From Clostridiales bacterium (lineage in GTDB: Bacteria; Bacillota; Clostridia; Christensenellales; Aristaeellaceae): a stretch of DNA of 50,470 nt. The translations under genes were made by a program, and so were the position numbers. Where the stretch lies: contig SFNY01000013.1 in assembly GCA_004554085.1 (NCBI GenBank), forward strand, positions 1-50,470, read 5' to 3'. The notes beneath the pieces are model-generated. The model saw nothing but the letters and a program-made list of their open reading frames with translations, had not been told where the DNA came from and searched no databases. This document shows positions 7,727 to 15,239 of this stretch, one piece after another. Every line of letters starts with the position of its first letter. The first letter of the stretch is position 1.

Positions 7727-8119
7727 TTGCGCGAGATCCTGCTGAAGGAGCCGGTGGAGCTGAAGCTGCCCGCAGAACAGAACATGATGCTGGTGCTGCG
7801 CCTGACGACCGCAGGCGTGGTTGCCCGGGCGGGTCTGACGGTGGACCGCATGGACGATGTGAAGATGGCCGTGGAGGAGGCGTGCAACTGCCTGATCGGC
7901 GGCGATCCTGCGCCCCGGCGGCTGTGCCTGCGCTTCGCGGCGGAGGAGAACTTCCTCAAGATTCGCATCTGCGGCGACGGCGAGTGCACCGGCGCGGCCA
8001 ATGCCGACGAGCTCGGCGTGGCGCGCTGCATTCTGGAATCCCTGGTGGACGGCGTGGACGTGTGCATGCATGGCGCCGTCATCGGCGCGGTGGAGCTGCG
8101 CATCGCCCTCGATCAGTGA
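7727..8119 (+). CDS. RsbW/SpoIIAB-like anti-sigma factor (GHKL ATPase fold)
   Basis: A 130-residue protein that begins with TTG at 7727, six bases after GAGGGGA. Its N-box MDDVKMAVEEACNCLI (about residues 43-58) is the hallmark of RsbW-type serine kinases/anti-sigma factors, which bind a sigma factor and are countered by an RsbV-type antagonist. The later glycine boxes are poor: the DxGxG motif reads GDGECTG and the usual GLGL motif reads ELGVARC, so ATP binding may be weak. It sits 11 bases before a SigB/F/G-type sigma gene, its probable partner. No RsbV/SpoIIAA gene lies in the window. Confidence 0.75.
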   Translation: MREILLKEPVELKLPAEQNMMLVLRLTTAGVVARAGLTVDRMDDVKMAVEEACNCLIGGDPAPRRLCLRFAAEENFLKIRICGDGECTGAANADELGVARCILESLVDGVDVCMHGAVIGAVELRIALDQ

Positions 8120-8130
8120 GGTAAGGCTGC

Positions 8131-8886
8131 ATGCGTAGAAATCAACGTCTCCCGGGCGAGGAGATCGAGCGCCTGCTGGCGCTGTGGAACCAGACCCGGC
8201 AGCCAGAATATCGCGACCGGCTGGTGGAGGCCCACTTGTACATCGCGGAGATCATCGCGCGAAAGTTTTCCGGGCGCGGCGTGGACTACGACGATCTGTA
8301 TCAGGTCGCATCCCTTGCGCTGTTCAAGGCCATCGGGCGCTTCGACCCTTCGCGGGGCATCCAGCTGTCCAGCTTCGTGACCCCCGGCATGGTGGGCGAG
8401 GTGAAGAACTACTTCCGGGACAAGAGCCGCACGATTCGCCCGCCCCGGCGCAGCACGGAGCTGATCCGTCTGGTGGATCAGGCCCGGGAGCAGCTGACGC
8501 AGAAGCTGCAGCGCTCGCCGAGGGTGGATGAGATTGCGGAGCACGCGAATCTTTCCGAGGACGAGGTGCTGGAGGGCCTGGAGGCTGCCAGCATGCAGCC
8601 GGTGTCCCTGGATCAGCAGACCACGGAGGACGAGGACAACCTCACCCTGACCCACGCCATCGGTGCGGAGGAAAAGGGCTTTTCCGAGTTCGAAAACGCC
8701 GATCTGTTGCAGCGGGGCATGCGGACGCTGAGCGAAAAGCAGCAGGAGGTCATCCGCCTGCGCTTCTTCGAGAACCTCTCCCAGCGGGAGGTGGCGTCTC
8801 TCATGGGCGTTTCCCAGATGTCGGTTTCCCGAACGGAGAGAAGCGCGCTGGAGCAGCTGCGCCGGGCGGTTCTATCCGATGAATAA
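8131..8886 (+). CDS. RNA polymerase sigma factor, SigB/SigF/SigG group
   Basis: A 251-residue sigma-70 group 3 factor. Region 2 (about residues 25-95) contains DYDDLYQVASLALFKAIGRFDP and the segment RGIQLSSFVTPGMVGEVKNY; region 3 follows (IRPPRR onward) and region 4 ends with a helix-turn-helix (QREVASLMGVSQMSVSRTER). Members of this group direct general stress or forespore genes. The partner upstream gene is an RsbW-like inhibitor, the arrangement of rsbW-sigB and spoIIAB-sigF, but the third gene (antagonist) is absent. I cannot tell stress from sporulation use. Ribosome site GAGGTAAGG. Confidence 0.9.
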   Translation: MRRNQRLPGEEIERLLALWNQTRQPEYRDRLVEAHLYIAEIIARKFSGRGVDYDDLYQVASLALFKAIGRFDPSRGIQLSSFVTPGMVGEVKNYFRDKSRTIRPPRRSTELIRLVDQAREQLTQKLQRSPRVDEIAEHANLSEDEVLEGLEAASMQPVSLDQQTTEDEDNLTLTHAIGAEEKGFSEFENADLLQRGMRTLSEKQQEVIRLRFFENLSQREVASLMGVSQMSVSRTERSALEQLRRAVLSDE

Positions 8887-8904
8887 ATGACGGAGTACGA
8901 TTGA

Positions 8905-10128
8905 ATGATGAAATGGATCGCAAGCGCCGCATTCGGCATGGAGGGCATGACCGGTCGGGATCTGAAGCGGCTGGGCATGCAGAACGTACAGGTGATGGAC
9001 ATCGGCGGCGCGCGCTTCGAGGGCAGCTTTGAGGACGCCTTCCGGGCAAACCTGTGGCTGCGCACCTGCGACCGCATCCTGCTGGTGATGGGCCAGTTCA
9101 GGGCCGTCACCTACGAGGAGCTGTTTCAGGGGATCAAAAAGATCGAGTGGGAGAAATTCCTGCCCGAGGACGCGCGCTTCCCGATCCGGGCCAAGTGCGT
9201 GAAATCCACGCTGATGAGCCCGTCGGACGTGCAGAAGATCTCCAAGCGCGCCATGGTGGAGCGCATGAAGAGCGCCTACGGCCTGGACTGGTTCGACGAG
9301 ACCGGCGTGCTGTTCCAGATCGATATTTCCATCCGCGACGATATCGTCACGGTGTGCATGGATTCCTCCGGCGACGCGCTGTCCAAGCGCGGCTACCGCA
9401 CCTGGAACGGCGAGGCGCCCATCCGCGAGACGCTGGCTGCGGCGCTGATCCTGCAATCCGGCTGGCACCCCTGGCAGCGGCTGTACGACCCCTGCTGCGG
9501 CACGGGCACGCTGCTGGTGGAGGCGGCGTTCATCGCGCTGGGACGCGCGCCGGGACTGACCCGATCCTTCGCCATGGAGAGCTGGCCCTGCGTGCCCCAC
9601 GAGGAGCTGCGCAAAATTCGCACGGAGGCCAAGCTGAAGTACGAGGAGAGCAGCAAGCGCGAGATTCGCATCTGCGGCTCGGATATCGACCCCGAGGCCA
9701 TCGAGCTGGCCCGCAGGCACGTGAAGCAGGCGGGTCTGGCCGGGCGGATCGAGCTGGAGGTGAAGGACCTGCGCGATGTGACGCTCTCCGGTGAGCCGGG
9801 CGTGTTCGTGTGCAACCCGCCCTACGGCGAGCGCCTGGACAACATCCGCGCGGCCCATGCGGTGGCGCGCCAGCTGGGCAAGCTGCAGGAGCGCAATCCG
9901 GGCTGGTCGCTGTGCGCCTTCTCGGCAGACATGGGCTTCGAGCGGGAGTACGGCCGCCGCGCCACCCGCCGCAGGAGATACTACAACGGGCGCATCGAGT
10001 GCGAATACCACATCTTTGAGCCAGGCAAGCCCGAGGAAGCCCGCAGGCGCGAAAGCGCGGGCGGAAACGGCTCCAAATACCACCCCAAGAACAAGCAACG
10101 CTCCAAGCAACGAGGTGCAGACAAATGA
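8905..10128 (+). CDS. THUMP-domain 23S rRNA guanine-N2 methyltransferase (RlmL/YpsC-like)
   Basis: A 407-residue SAM-dependent RNA methyltransferase. A THUMP RNA-binding domain occupies about residues 45-155, then a Rossmann methylase with YDPCCGTGTLLVEAAF (motif I, near 195) and the target-base motif NPPYGERL (near 308). The size matches Bacillus YpsC and the N-terminal half of E. coli RlmL, which modifies G2445 of 23S rRNA; that target is inferred. The C-terminal tail is basic. Its stop overlaps the next gene's ATG by four bases, an odd pairing with a GH127-like protein. Confidence 0.9.
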   Translation: MMKWIASAAFGMEGMTGRDLKRLGMQNVQVMDIGGARFEGSFEDAFRANLWLRTCDRILLVMGQFRAVTYEELFQGIKKIEWEKFLPEDARFPIRAKCVKSTLMSPSDVQKISKRAMVERMKSAYGLDWFDETGVLFQIDISIRDDIVTVCMDSSGDALSKRGYRTWNGEAPIRETLAAALILQSGWHPWQRLYDPCCGTGTLLVEAAFIALGRAPGLTRSFAMESWPCVPHEELRKIRTEAKLKYEESSKREIRICGSDIDPEAIELARRHVKQAGLAGRIELEVKDLRDVTLSGEPGVFVCNPPYGERLDNIRAAHAVARQLGKLQERNPGWSLCAFSADMGFEREYGRRATRRRRYYNGRIECEYHIFEPGKPEEARRRESAGGNGSKYHPKNKQRSKQRGADK

Positions 10129-12071
10129 AACCGATCTTCAACAAGGCTCCGCTGACGCCGAACACCCTCTCTCCGCTGCCGATGGGCTCCATCCATCCGG
10201 AGGACTGGCTGCTGGACGAGATCCGCGCCCAGGCCGAGGGCATCACCCGGGACTTTGCTTCCGTCTGCCCCGAGGCCGATGAAAGCGGTGAATGGAAGCG
10301 CGGCGCGGACGGCGATCTCACCCGCGCGCCCTACTATCTGGAGGGAATCATCGCGCTGGGCTGGACGCTGGGCAACGAGGAGTACAAGAACCGAGCCACC
10401 CGCATGGTGGAGTGGATGCTCGCGAGCCAGCGCGAGGACGGCTGGTTCGGCCCCGCGGACAACGACGATTACTGGCCGCTGATGCTGGCCCTGCGCGCGC
10501 TGCGCAGCTACTTCACCGCCAGCAACGACAAGCGCGTGCTGGTGCTGATGGATCGCTTCTTCAAATATGAATACAAGAATCTTGCCGACCACCCGCTGAA
10601 GGAGTGGGCGGTGGCCCGCGGTGCGGAGAACATGGAGATCGCGCTGTGGCTGTACAACATCACCGGTCAGAAGTACCTCATCGAGCTGTGCAAAAAATTG
10701 AAGGAGCAGACCATCGACTGGCCGAACTTCTTCCACACCTTCTCCAACGCCATGCCCATGAGCAAGTCGCTGCGCTGGGAGCGCCTTCGCGAGGCGCTGG
10801 GGGAGGAGAAGGACGAGCCGCTGATCGGCTCCAAGCGCCCCTACTTTCACAGCCAGTTCCACCAGACCCAGGGCGTGAACCTGGCCTTCGGCCTGAAGGC
10901 CCCGGGCGTGATCAACCTGTTCAAGAGCGGCTTCAAGGAGCAGGGCGGTTTCCGCTTCGGCTGGGAGAAGCTGATGAAGCACCACGGCACCGCCAACGGC
11001 ATGTTCACCTGCGACTCCCACCTCAACGGCGCAAATCCCACCCAGGGCAACAGCCTGCAGGCCATTGTGGAGCTGATGAACACGCTGGAGACGCTGATCG
11101 GCATCGGCGACTTCGGCCCCGAGCCCAGCGACATTCTGGAAAAGCTGGCCTACAACGCCCTGCCCGCAGCCTTCACCCCGGACATGAAGCGCTACCAGCG
11201 CATTCAGCAGACCAATCAGGTGAAGATTTCCGCCGACAGGCGCAAGTGGTACAGCGAGGATGAGGGCGCGAACCTCTTCCGCACCGCCCGGAACGATCTG
11301 GACTGCGCCGCCTGCCACCAGGCCTGGCCGAAGTTCGCATCCTCCCTGTGGTACGCCACCAACGACGGCGGTCTGGCTGCTGTCAGCTACGCCCCCTGCA
11401 CCGTGCGTGCGGTGCTGGATGGCGTGCCCGCGCGCATCCGCGTCTCCGGCGGCTATCCCTTCACCCAGAACGTGGAGATCACCGTGTCCGTGAAGCAGAG
11501 CGCCGAGTTCCCGCTGTACCTGCGCATTCCCTTCTGGGCACGCCAGAGCATGATCTACCTGCCCGACGGCGAAATCATGCAGGTGCGCGCCAACGAGAGC
11601 GCTTGCATCCGCCGCAAGTGGTCCGCCGGCGACGCGATCCGCCTGGAGATGCCCGCCGTGCCGCGCATCTCCCGCTGGTACCACCAGTCCGGCGCGGTGG
11701 AGGTCGGCCCGCTGCTGATGGCGCTGCGCCCGGAGGTCAGTTGGACGGAGACGGAGGACGGTCTGTGCGCGTCCACCGCCGACGCATGGAACCGCGCGCT
11801 GGTGCGCGACGAGCCCATGAAGCTGATCCAGATCGAGGAGGACATCTCCGCCTTCGGCCATGGCGAGAGCGCCGTGGGCGTGATGGTGAAGGCCTCGAAG
11901 ATCGACTGGCCCATGGACGGCGCAAACTGCGCGCCGGTGCCCATGGTGCCCAAGCTCTCCCGCAGCGCGCTGGACATCCTGGAGCTTGCGCCCTACGGCG
12001 AATCGCCGCTGCGCATCGTGGAATTCCCCATCGGCGTGCTGCGCGACGAGCCTGCGGCGGAGAAGAACTGA
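10125..12071 (+). CDS. GH127-like protein (DUF1680, beta-L-arabinofuranosidase family)
   Basis: A 648-residue protein without a signal peptide, so probably cytosolic. The N-terminal two thirds look like the alpha/alpha-barrel of family GH127 (APYYLEGIIALGWTLGNEEY, then WMLASQREDGWFGP); the last third should be beta-sandwich. Characterised GH127 enzymes use a zinc-bound thiolate: a paired CC plus a Cys in an ETC motif. Here the region reads DLDCAACHQAWPKF, with two Cys spaced by two Ala, and the ETC equivalent appears to be ELM. Activity on L-arabinofuranosides is therefore uncertain. The start overlaps the RlmL-like stop and a terminator follows at 12080. Confidence 0.8.
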   Translation: MKPIFNKAPLTPNTLSPLPMGSIHPEDWLLDEIRAQAEGITRDFASVCPEADESGEWKRGADGDLTRAPYYLEGIIALGWTLGNEEYKNRATRMVEWMLASQREDGWFGPADNDDYWPLMLALRALRSYFTASNDKRVLVLMDRFFKYEYKNLADHPLKEWAVARGAENMEIALWLYNITGQKYLIELCKKLKEQTIDWPNFFHTFSNAMPMSKSLRWERLREALGEEKDEPLIGSKRPYFHSQFHQTQGVNLAFGLKAPGVINLFKSGFKEQGGFRFGWEKLMKHHGTANGMFTCDSHLNGANPTQGNSLQAIVELMNTLETLIGIGDFGPEPSDILEKLAYNALPAAFTPDMKRYQRIQQTNQVKISADRRKWYSEDEGANLFRTARNDLDCAACHQAWPKFASSLWYATNDGGLAAVSYAPCTVRAVLDGVPARIRVSGGYPFTQNVEITVSVKQSAEFPLYLRIPFWARQSMIYLPDGEIMQVRANESACIRRKWSAGDAIRLEMPAVPRISRWYHQSGAVEVGPLLMALRPEVSWTETEDGLCASTADAWNRALVRDEPMKLIQIEEDISAFGHGESAVGVMVKASKIDWPMDGANCAPVPMVPKLSRSALDILELAPYGESPLRIVEFPIGVLRDEPAAEKN

Positions 12072-12079
12072 AGCATATG

Positions 12080-12108
12080 ACAGGGAGTGCACCGCGCTCC
12101 CTGTTTTT
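12080..12108 (+). terminator. Intrinsic terminator after the GH127-like gene
   Basis: ACAGGGAG and CTCCCTGT form an 8-bp stem with a nine-base loop, followed by TTTTC, nine bases past the stop codon. Confidence 0.85.
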
Positions 12109-12156
12109 CGCCAGGATTTGATCTTATCCCCCGTCCGCCCACCTGTTATTGACATA

Positions 12157-12362
12157 CTGTCCACAACTTATCAACAGTGTGGGCTTCACCGGATCTCATC
12201 CCGATCCCGCCGCCAATCTCCTGCCAAATATTGGTGCAATTCGACAATTTCCGAAAATTCCAAAAATCCTATTGAAATTGGCGCGCCGGTCTGCTACAAT
12301 AGAGTCACATTATCCACAAAATCATACGCTTTATCCACAGATTGTGAAAGAAATGTGGATAA
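12157..12362. other. oriC: Origin region part 1: DnaA boxes upstream of dnaA
   Basis: Perfect DnaA boxes TTATCCACA occur at 12310-12318 and 12331-12339, with an inverted perfect copy (TGTGGATAA) at 12354-12362. Near-matches lie at 12157-12165 (CTGTCCACA) and 12168-12176 (TTATCAACA). The stretch between (12230-12280) is relatively AT-rich for this genome. Together with the second cluster before dnaN this resembles the bipartite Bacillus-type origin. Confidence 0.85.
12272..12300 (+). promoter_or_regulatory. dnaA promoter
   Basis: TTGAAA (12272-12277), a 17-base spacer and TACAAT (12295-12300). Two of the three perfect DnaA boxes begin 10-31 bases downstream of the -10, so DnaA binding would cover the transcription start, in keeping with autorepression. 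Confidence 0.8.
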
Positions 12363-12431
12363 AGCGTCATTTTGGGATGAAGCCGGAACGTACTTTTTTC
12401 AAGAATTCATCAAACGGACTACGGAGGAAGC

Positions 12432-13745
12432 ATGAATTACACGCCTGAACAGAAGGAAGCATGGGACAAGGCGATCAAGACGCTGGAGGACAACCTGATG
12501 CCCATCTCCTTTACCACCTGGATCAAGCCTCTGGAGCTGCATTCGGTGACGCAGGATTCCATCCGCATCATGGTGAATAATACCCTGACGCTGAACCACG
12601 TGAAGCAGCGCTACTACACGGATCTGTACAACATGCTGAAGCTGAACTTCGGCCGGAGCTACGAGCTGGAGTTCTACACCCAGGACGAGCTGGCGCGGCT
12701 TCAGAGCGAGGTGAAGCAGACCACGCTGAACCCAAAGTACAGCTTTGAGAACTTCGTGGTGGGGCCAAGCAACAGCTTCGCCTGCGCGGCGTCGCTGGCG
12801 GTGGCGGAGGAGCCCAGCGCGGCCTACAATCCGCTGTTCATCTATGGAAGCGTTGGCCTGGGCAAGACCCACCTGATGAACGCCATCGGCAACTACATCA
12901 TCGCGGCGGATCCCTCGAAGAACGTGCTGCTGACTTCGTCGGAGAGCTTCACCAACGAGCTGATCGACGCGATTGTGCAGAAGAAGGGCACCGCCGAGCT
13001 GCGCAACCGCATGCGCAACGTGGACGTATTGATGGTGGACGACATCCAGTTTCTGTCCAAGACGAAGTCCACCCAGGAGGAGTTCTTCCACACCTTCAAC
13101 GACCTCTACTCCAAGGGCAAGCAGATCATCATCTCCTCCGATCGTCCGCCCAAGGACATTCCCACCATCGAGGATCGCCTGCGCTCCCGATTTGAATGGG
13201 GCCTGATCGTGGACATCCAGAAGCCCGATTACGAGACCCGCGTGGCCATCCTGCGCAAAAAGGCCGACGAGGAGGGCATCGACGTTTCCTACGACGTGAT
13301 CGACTACATCGCCTCTCACGTGGAATCCAACATCCGCGAGCTGGAGGGCACGCTCACCCGGCTCAGCGCCCAGTGTCAGCTCATGGGCACGCCCATCACC
13401 CTGGAATTTGCCCAGAATTCCCTGTCCCAGCTGATGAAGTCCCAGGAGGGCCGGCGCATCACCCCCGAGCTCATCATCTCCGTGGTCTGCGACCAGTACG
13501 GCGTGACCCAGGAGGACGTGGTGTCCAAGAAGCGCAGCCGCGATATCGCCATGCCCCGCCAGATTGCCATGTACCTCTGCCGCGACCTCACCCAGCTCTC
13601 CACCACCAACATCGGCCGCGCCTTCGGCGGTCGCGACCATACCACCGTCATGCACGGCTGCGACAAGATCGCCGAGGAGATGAAGAACAACTTCTCCTTC
13701 AAAAAGCGCATCGAGGAACTGACGGCGATGGTCAAGAACGGCTAG
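12432..13745 (+). CDS. dnaA: Chromosomal replication initiator protein DnaA
   Basis: A 437-residue AAA+ initiator that binds the DnaA boxes around this gene and melts the origin. Domain I (residues 1-85) is complete; domain II is short. The Walker A motif GSVGLGKTHL (near 140) and Walker B LMVDDIQF (near 202) are intact, and domain IV ends with the DNA-contact signature GRDHTTVMHG. Start at 12432 behind GGAGGAAGC. The TAG stop is followed at once by a mosaic palindromic repeat that separates it from dnaN. Confidence 0.98.
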   Translation: MNYTPEQKEAWDKAIKTLEDNLMPISFTTWIKPLELHSVTQDSIRIMVNNTLTLNHVKQRYYTDLYNMLKLNFGRSYELEFYTQDELARLQSEVKQTTLNPKYSFENFVVGPSNSFACAASLAVAEEPSAAYNPLFIYGSVGLGKTHLMNAIGNYIIAADPSKNVLLTSSESFTNELIDAIVQKKGTAELRNRMRNVDVLMVDDIQFLSKTKSTQEEFFHTFNDLYSKGKQIIISSDRPPKDIPTIEDRLRSRFEWGLIVDIQKPDYETRVAILRKKADEEGIDVSYDVIDYIASHVESNIRELEGTLTRLSAQCQLMGTPITLEFAQNSLSQLMKSQEGRRITPELIISVVCDQYGVTQEDVVSKKRSRDIAMPRQIAMYLCRDLTQLSTTNIGRAFGGRDHTTVMHGCDKIAEEMKNNFSFKKRIEELTAMVKNG

Positions 13746-13951
13746 GGGGTTACGCTTAGGGCTCTGCCCTAAGAACCCGCTTAAGGGCATGATGCCCTTA
13801 AGAATCCTCAATAAGCGACGCTACGCGCCGCTGGAAAAATTATTTAATTATTTCCCTGCGCGCATTGCGCGCAATACAGAGGGTTCCAAGGGGAATCATT
13901 CCCCTTGGCAGGGGTTCTTAGGGGACAGCGTCCCCTAAGCGTCACTCCCCC
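13745..13951. repeat. Family 1 mosaic palindromic repeat, copy 1 (dnaA-dnaN gap)
   Basis: A 207-base element that starts on the last base of the dnaA stop. Its ends form inverted repeats: GGGGGTTACGCTTAGGG on the left and, read on the other strand, GGGGGAGTGACGCTTAGGG on the right. Inside are five palindromes in a row: CTTAGGGC-TCT-GCCCTAAG (13755), CTTAAGGGCA-TGA-TGCCCTTAAG (13780), TGCGCGC-ATT-GCGCGCA (13857), CCAAGGGGAA-TCA-TTCCCCTTGG (13886) and CTTAGGGGAC-AGC-GTCCCCTAAG (13917). Other copies are at 17500, 26574, 39721 and 42161. No ORF inside. Confidence 0.88.
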
Positions 13952-13994
13952 TGTGTACAACATGGCGGCTTGTCCACCCACAGTCCACGGGTGC

Positions 13995-14098
13995 TGTTGA
14001 TAAAAAAGGGACCCAAAAGCGCTGGGACACAGGCGTTTTGGGAGTTTGTCCACAATATCCACAGCCCTACTCCTACGACTACCTTAAATATTTATACT
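13995..14098. other. oriC: Origin region part 2: DnaA boxes and AT-rich stretch before dnaN
   Basis: Box-like sites are TGTTGATAA (13995-14003, inverted, one mismatch), TTGTCCACA (14046-14054) and ATATCCACA (14055-14063), the last two directly abutting. They are followed by an AT-rich run (CCTTAAATATTTATACTGTAA, 14082-14102), a plausible unwinding element that also contains a TATACT -10 box (14093-14098) for dnaN without a clear -35. Confidence 0.7.
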
Positions 14099-14129
14099 GT
14101 AATTCTTCAGCGAACAGGAGGCCAATCAC

Positions 14130-15239
14130 ATGCAGTTCACTTGCTCCACTTCAAAGCTGATCGAAGCGCTTCAGATTGCGACGAAGGCGCTGGCCAACCG
14201 CACCACCAACCAGATTTTGGAGGGCGTACTGATCGAGACGGACATGGAGGAGCTGACGCTCACCTGCTCCGACGAGCGCATCACCATCGTAACGCGGATT
14301 CCGGCGGACATCAGCGAGCCGGGCCGGGGCGTAGTTCCGGGCAAGCTGTTCAGCGAAATCGTGCGGCGACTTCCGGACGAAACGGTGGACATCCGCATGG
14401 ACAACCGCTTCGTATTCACCATTCGCAGCGCATCCTCCCGCACAAACATCTCCGGCCAGGACGCAGACCTGTTCCCGAGGCTCCCCAAAATGGACGACGA
14501 GCGGGAGATCTCGCTGCCCCAGGACATGCTTCGGGACATGATCCAAAAGACGGAATTCGCCATCGCCCAGGACGACATGCGCGAGGTGCTTACCGGCTGC
14601 CTGCTGGAGATCGGCGGCGGCGACGTGACCATGGTCGCGCTGGACGGCTACCGGCTGGCGCTGCGCCGGGCGAAGTGCTCGGATGTTTTGGAGAAGTTCT
14701 CCGCGATCATTCCGGGCCGCGCGGTGGGCGACATCGGAAAGCTGCTCTCCGACGACGAGGAGGCCTTCGCCCAGCTGTCCTTCGGCGGCAACAAGCTGCA
14801 CATCAAGCTGGAGAACACCGAAATCTACGTCATCCTCATCGAGGGCGAATATGTGCAGTACCGGCAGATTCTGCCCAAGTCCTTCGCCACCCGCGTGGAG
14901 GTGGAGCTGGATCCCTTCCGCCGCTGCATCGACCGCGCCGCGCTGATCGCCCGCGAGGGCAGCAACAACCTGATCATGCTGCGCATCGAGGGCGGAAGCA
15001 TGGTCATCGAGGCCCACTCCCAGATCGGCGACGTGCGCGAGGAGCTGCCCACCCGCCAGGAGGGCGCCGACCTGAGCATCGCCTTCAATGTGAAGTACCT
15101 GACCGACGTGGTGCGCTTCATCGACGGCGACAGCATCGAATTGAACCTGAACAATGCCGTTTCGCCCTGCATCGTGACCCCCGTGGGCGACAATGACTAC
15201 GTGCACCTGATCCTGCCGGTGCGCACCGGCGGCAGATGA
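14130..15239 (+). CDS. dnaN: DNA polymerase III sliding clamp (beta subunit)
   Basis: A 369-residue clamp that rings DNA and holds DNA polymerase III and repair factors. The N-terminal MQFTCSTSKLIEAL and the three repeated clamp domains of about 120 residues each fit the usual length. The C-terminal LPVRTGGR is close to the normal end, which is often LPVR. The ribosome site is AGGAGG before ATG 14130. The stop codon overlaps the mnmE start (ATGATGG), so dnaN and mnmE are co-translated. recF and gyrB, which usually follow dnaN in Bacillota, are not here. Confidence 0.98.
   Translation: MQFTCSTSKLIEALQIATKALANRTTNQILEGVLIETDMEELTLTCSDERITIVTRIPADISEPGRGVVPGKLFSEIVRRLPDETVDIRMDNRFVFTIRSASSRTNISGQDADLFPRLPKMDDEREISLPQDMLRDMIQKTEFAIAQDDMREVLTGCLLEIGGGDVTMVALDGYRLALRRAKCSDVLEKFSAIIPGRAVGDIGKLLSDDEEAFAQLSFGGNKLHIKLENTEIYVILIEGEYVQYRQILPKSFATRVEVELDPFRRCIDRAALIAREGSNNLIMLRIEGGSMVIEAHSQIGDVREELPTRQEGADLSIAFNVKYLTDVVRFIDGDSIELNLNNAVSPCIVTPVGDNDYVHLILPVRTGGR

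Noticed and set aside
9981..12164. Minus-strand 727-codon ORF opposite the GH127-like gene
   Set aside because: Long antisense frame caused by high GC; composition is His/Val/Ala-rich with no domain, while the plus strand carries recognisable families.
12399..13811. Minus-strand 470-codon ORF opposite dnaA
   Set aside because: Antisense shadow of dnaA, running through its ribosome site and the downstream repeat.
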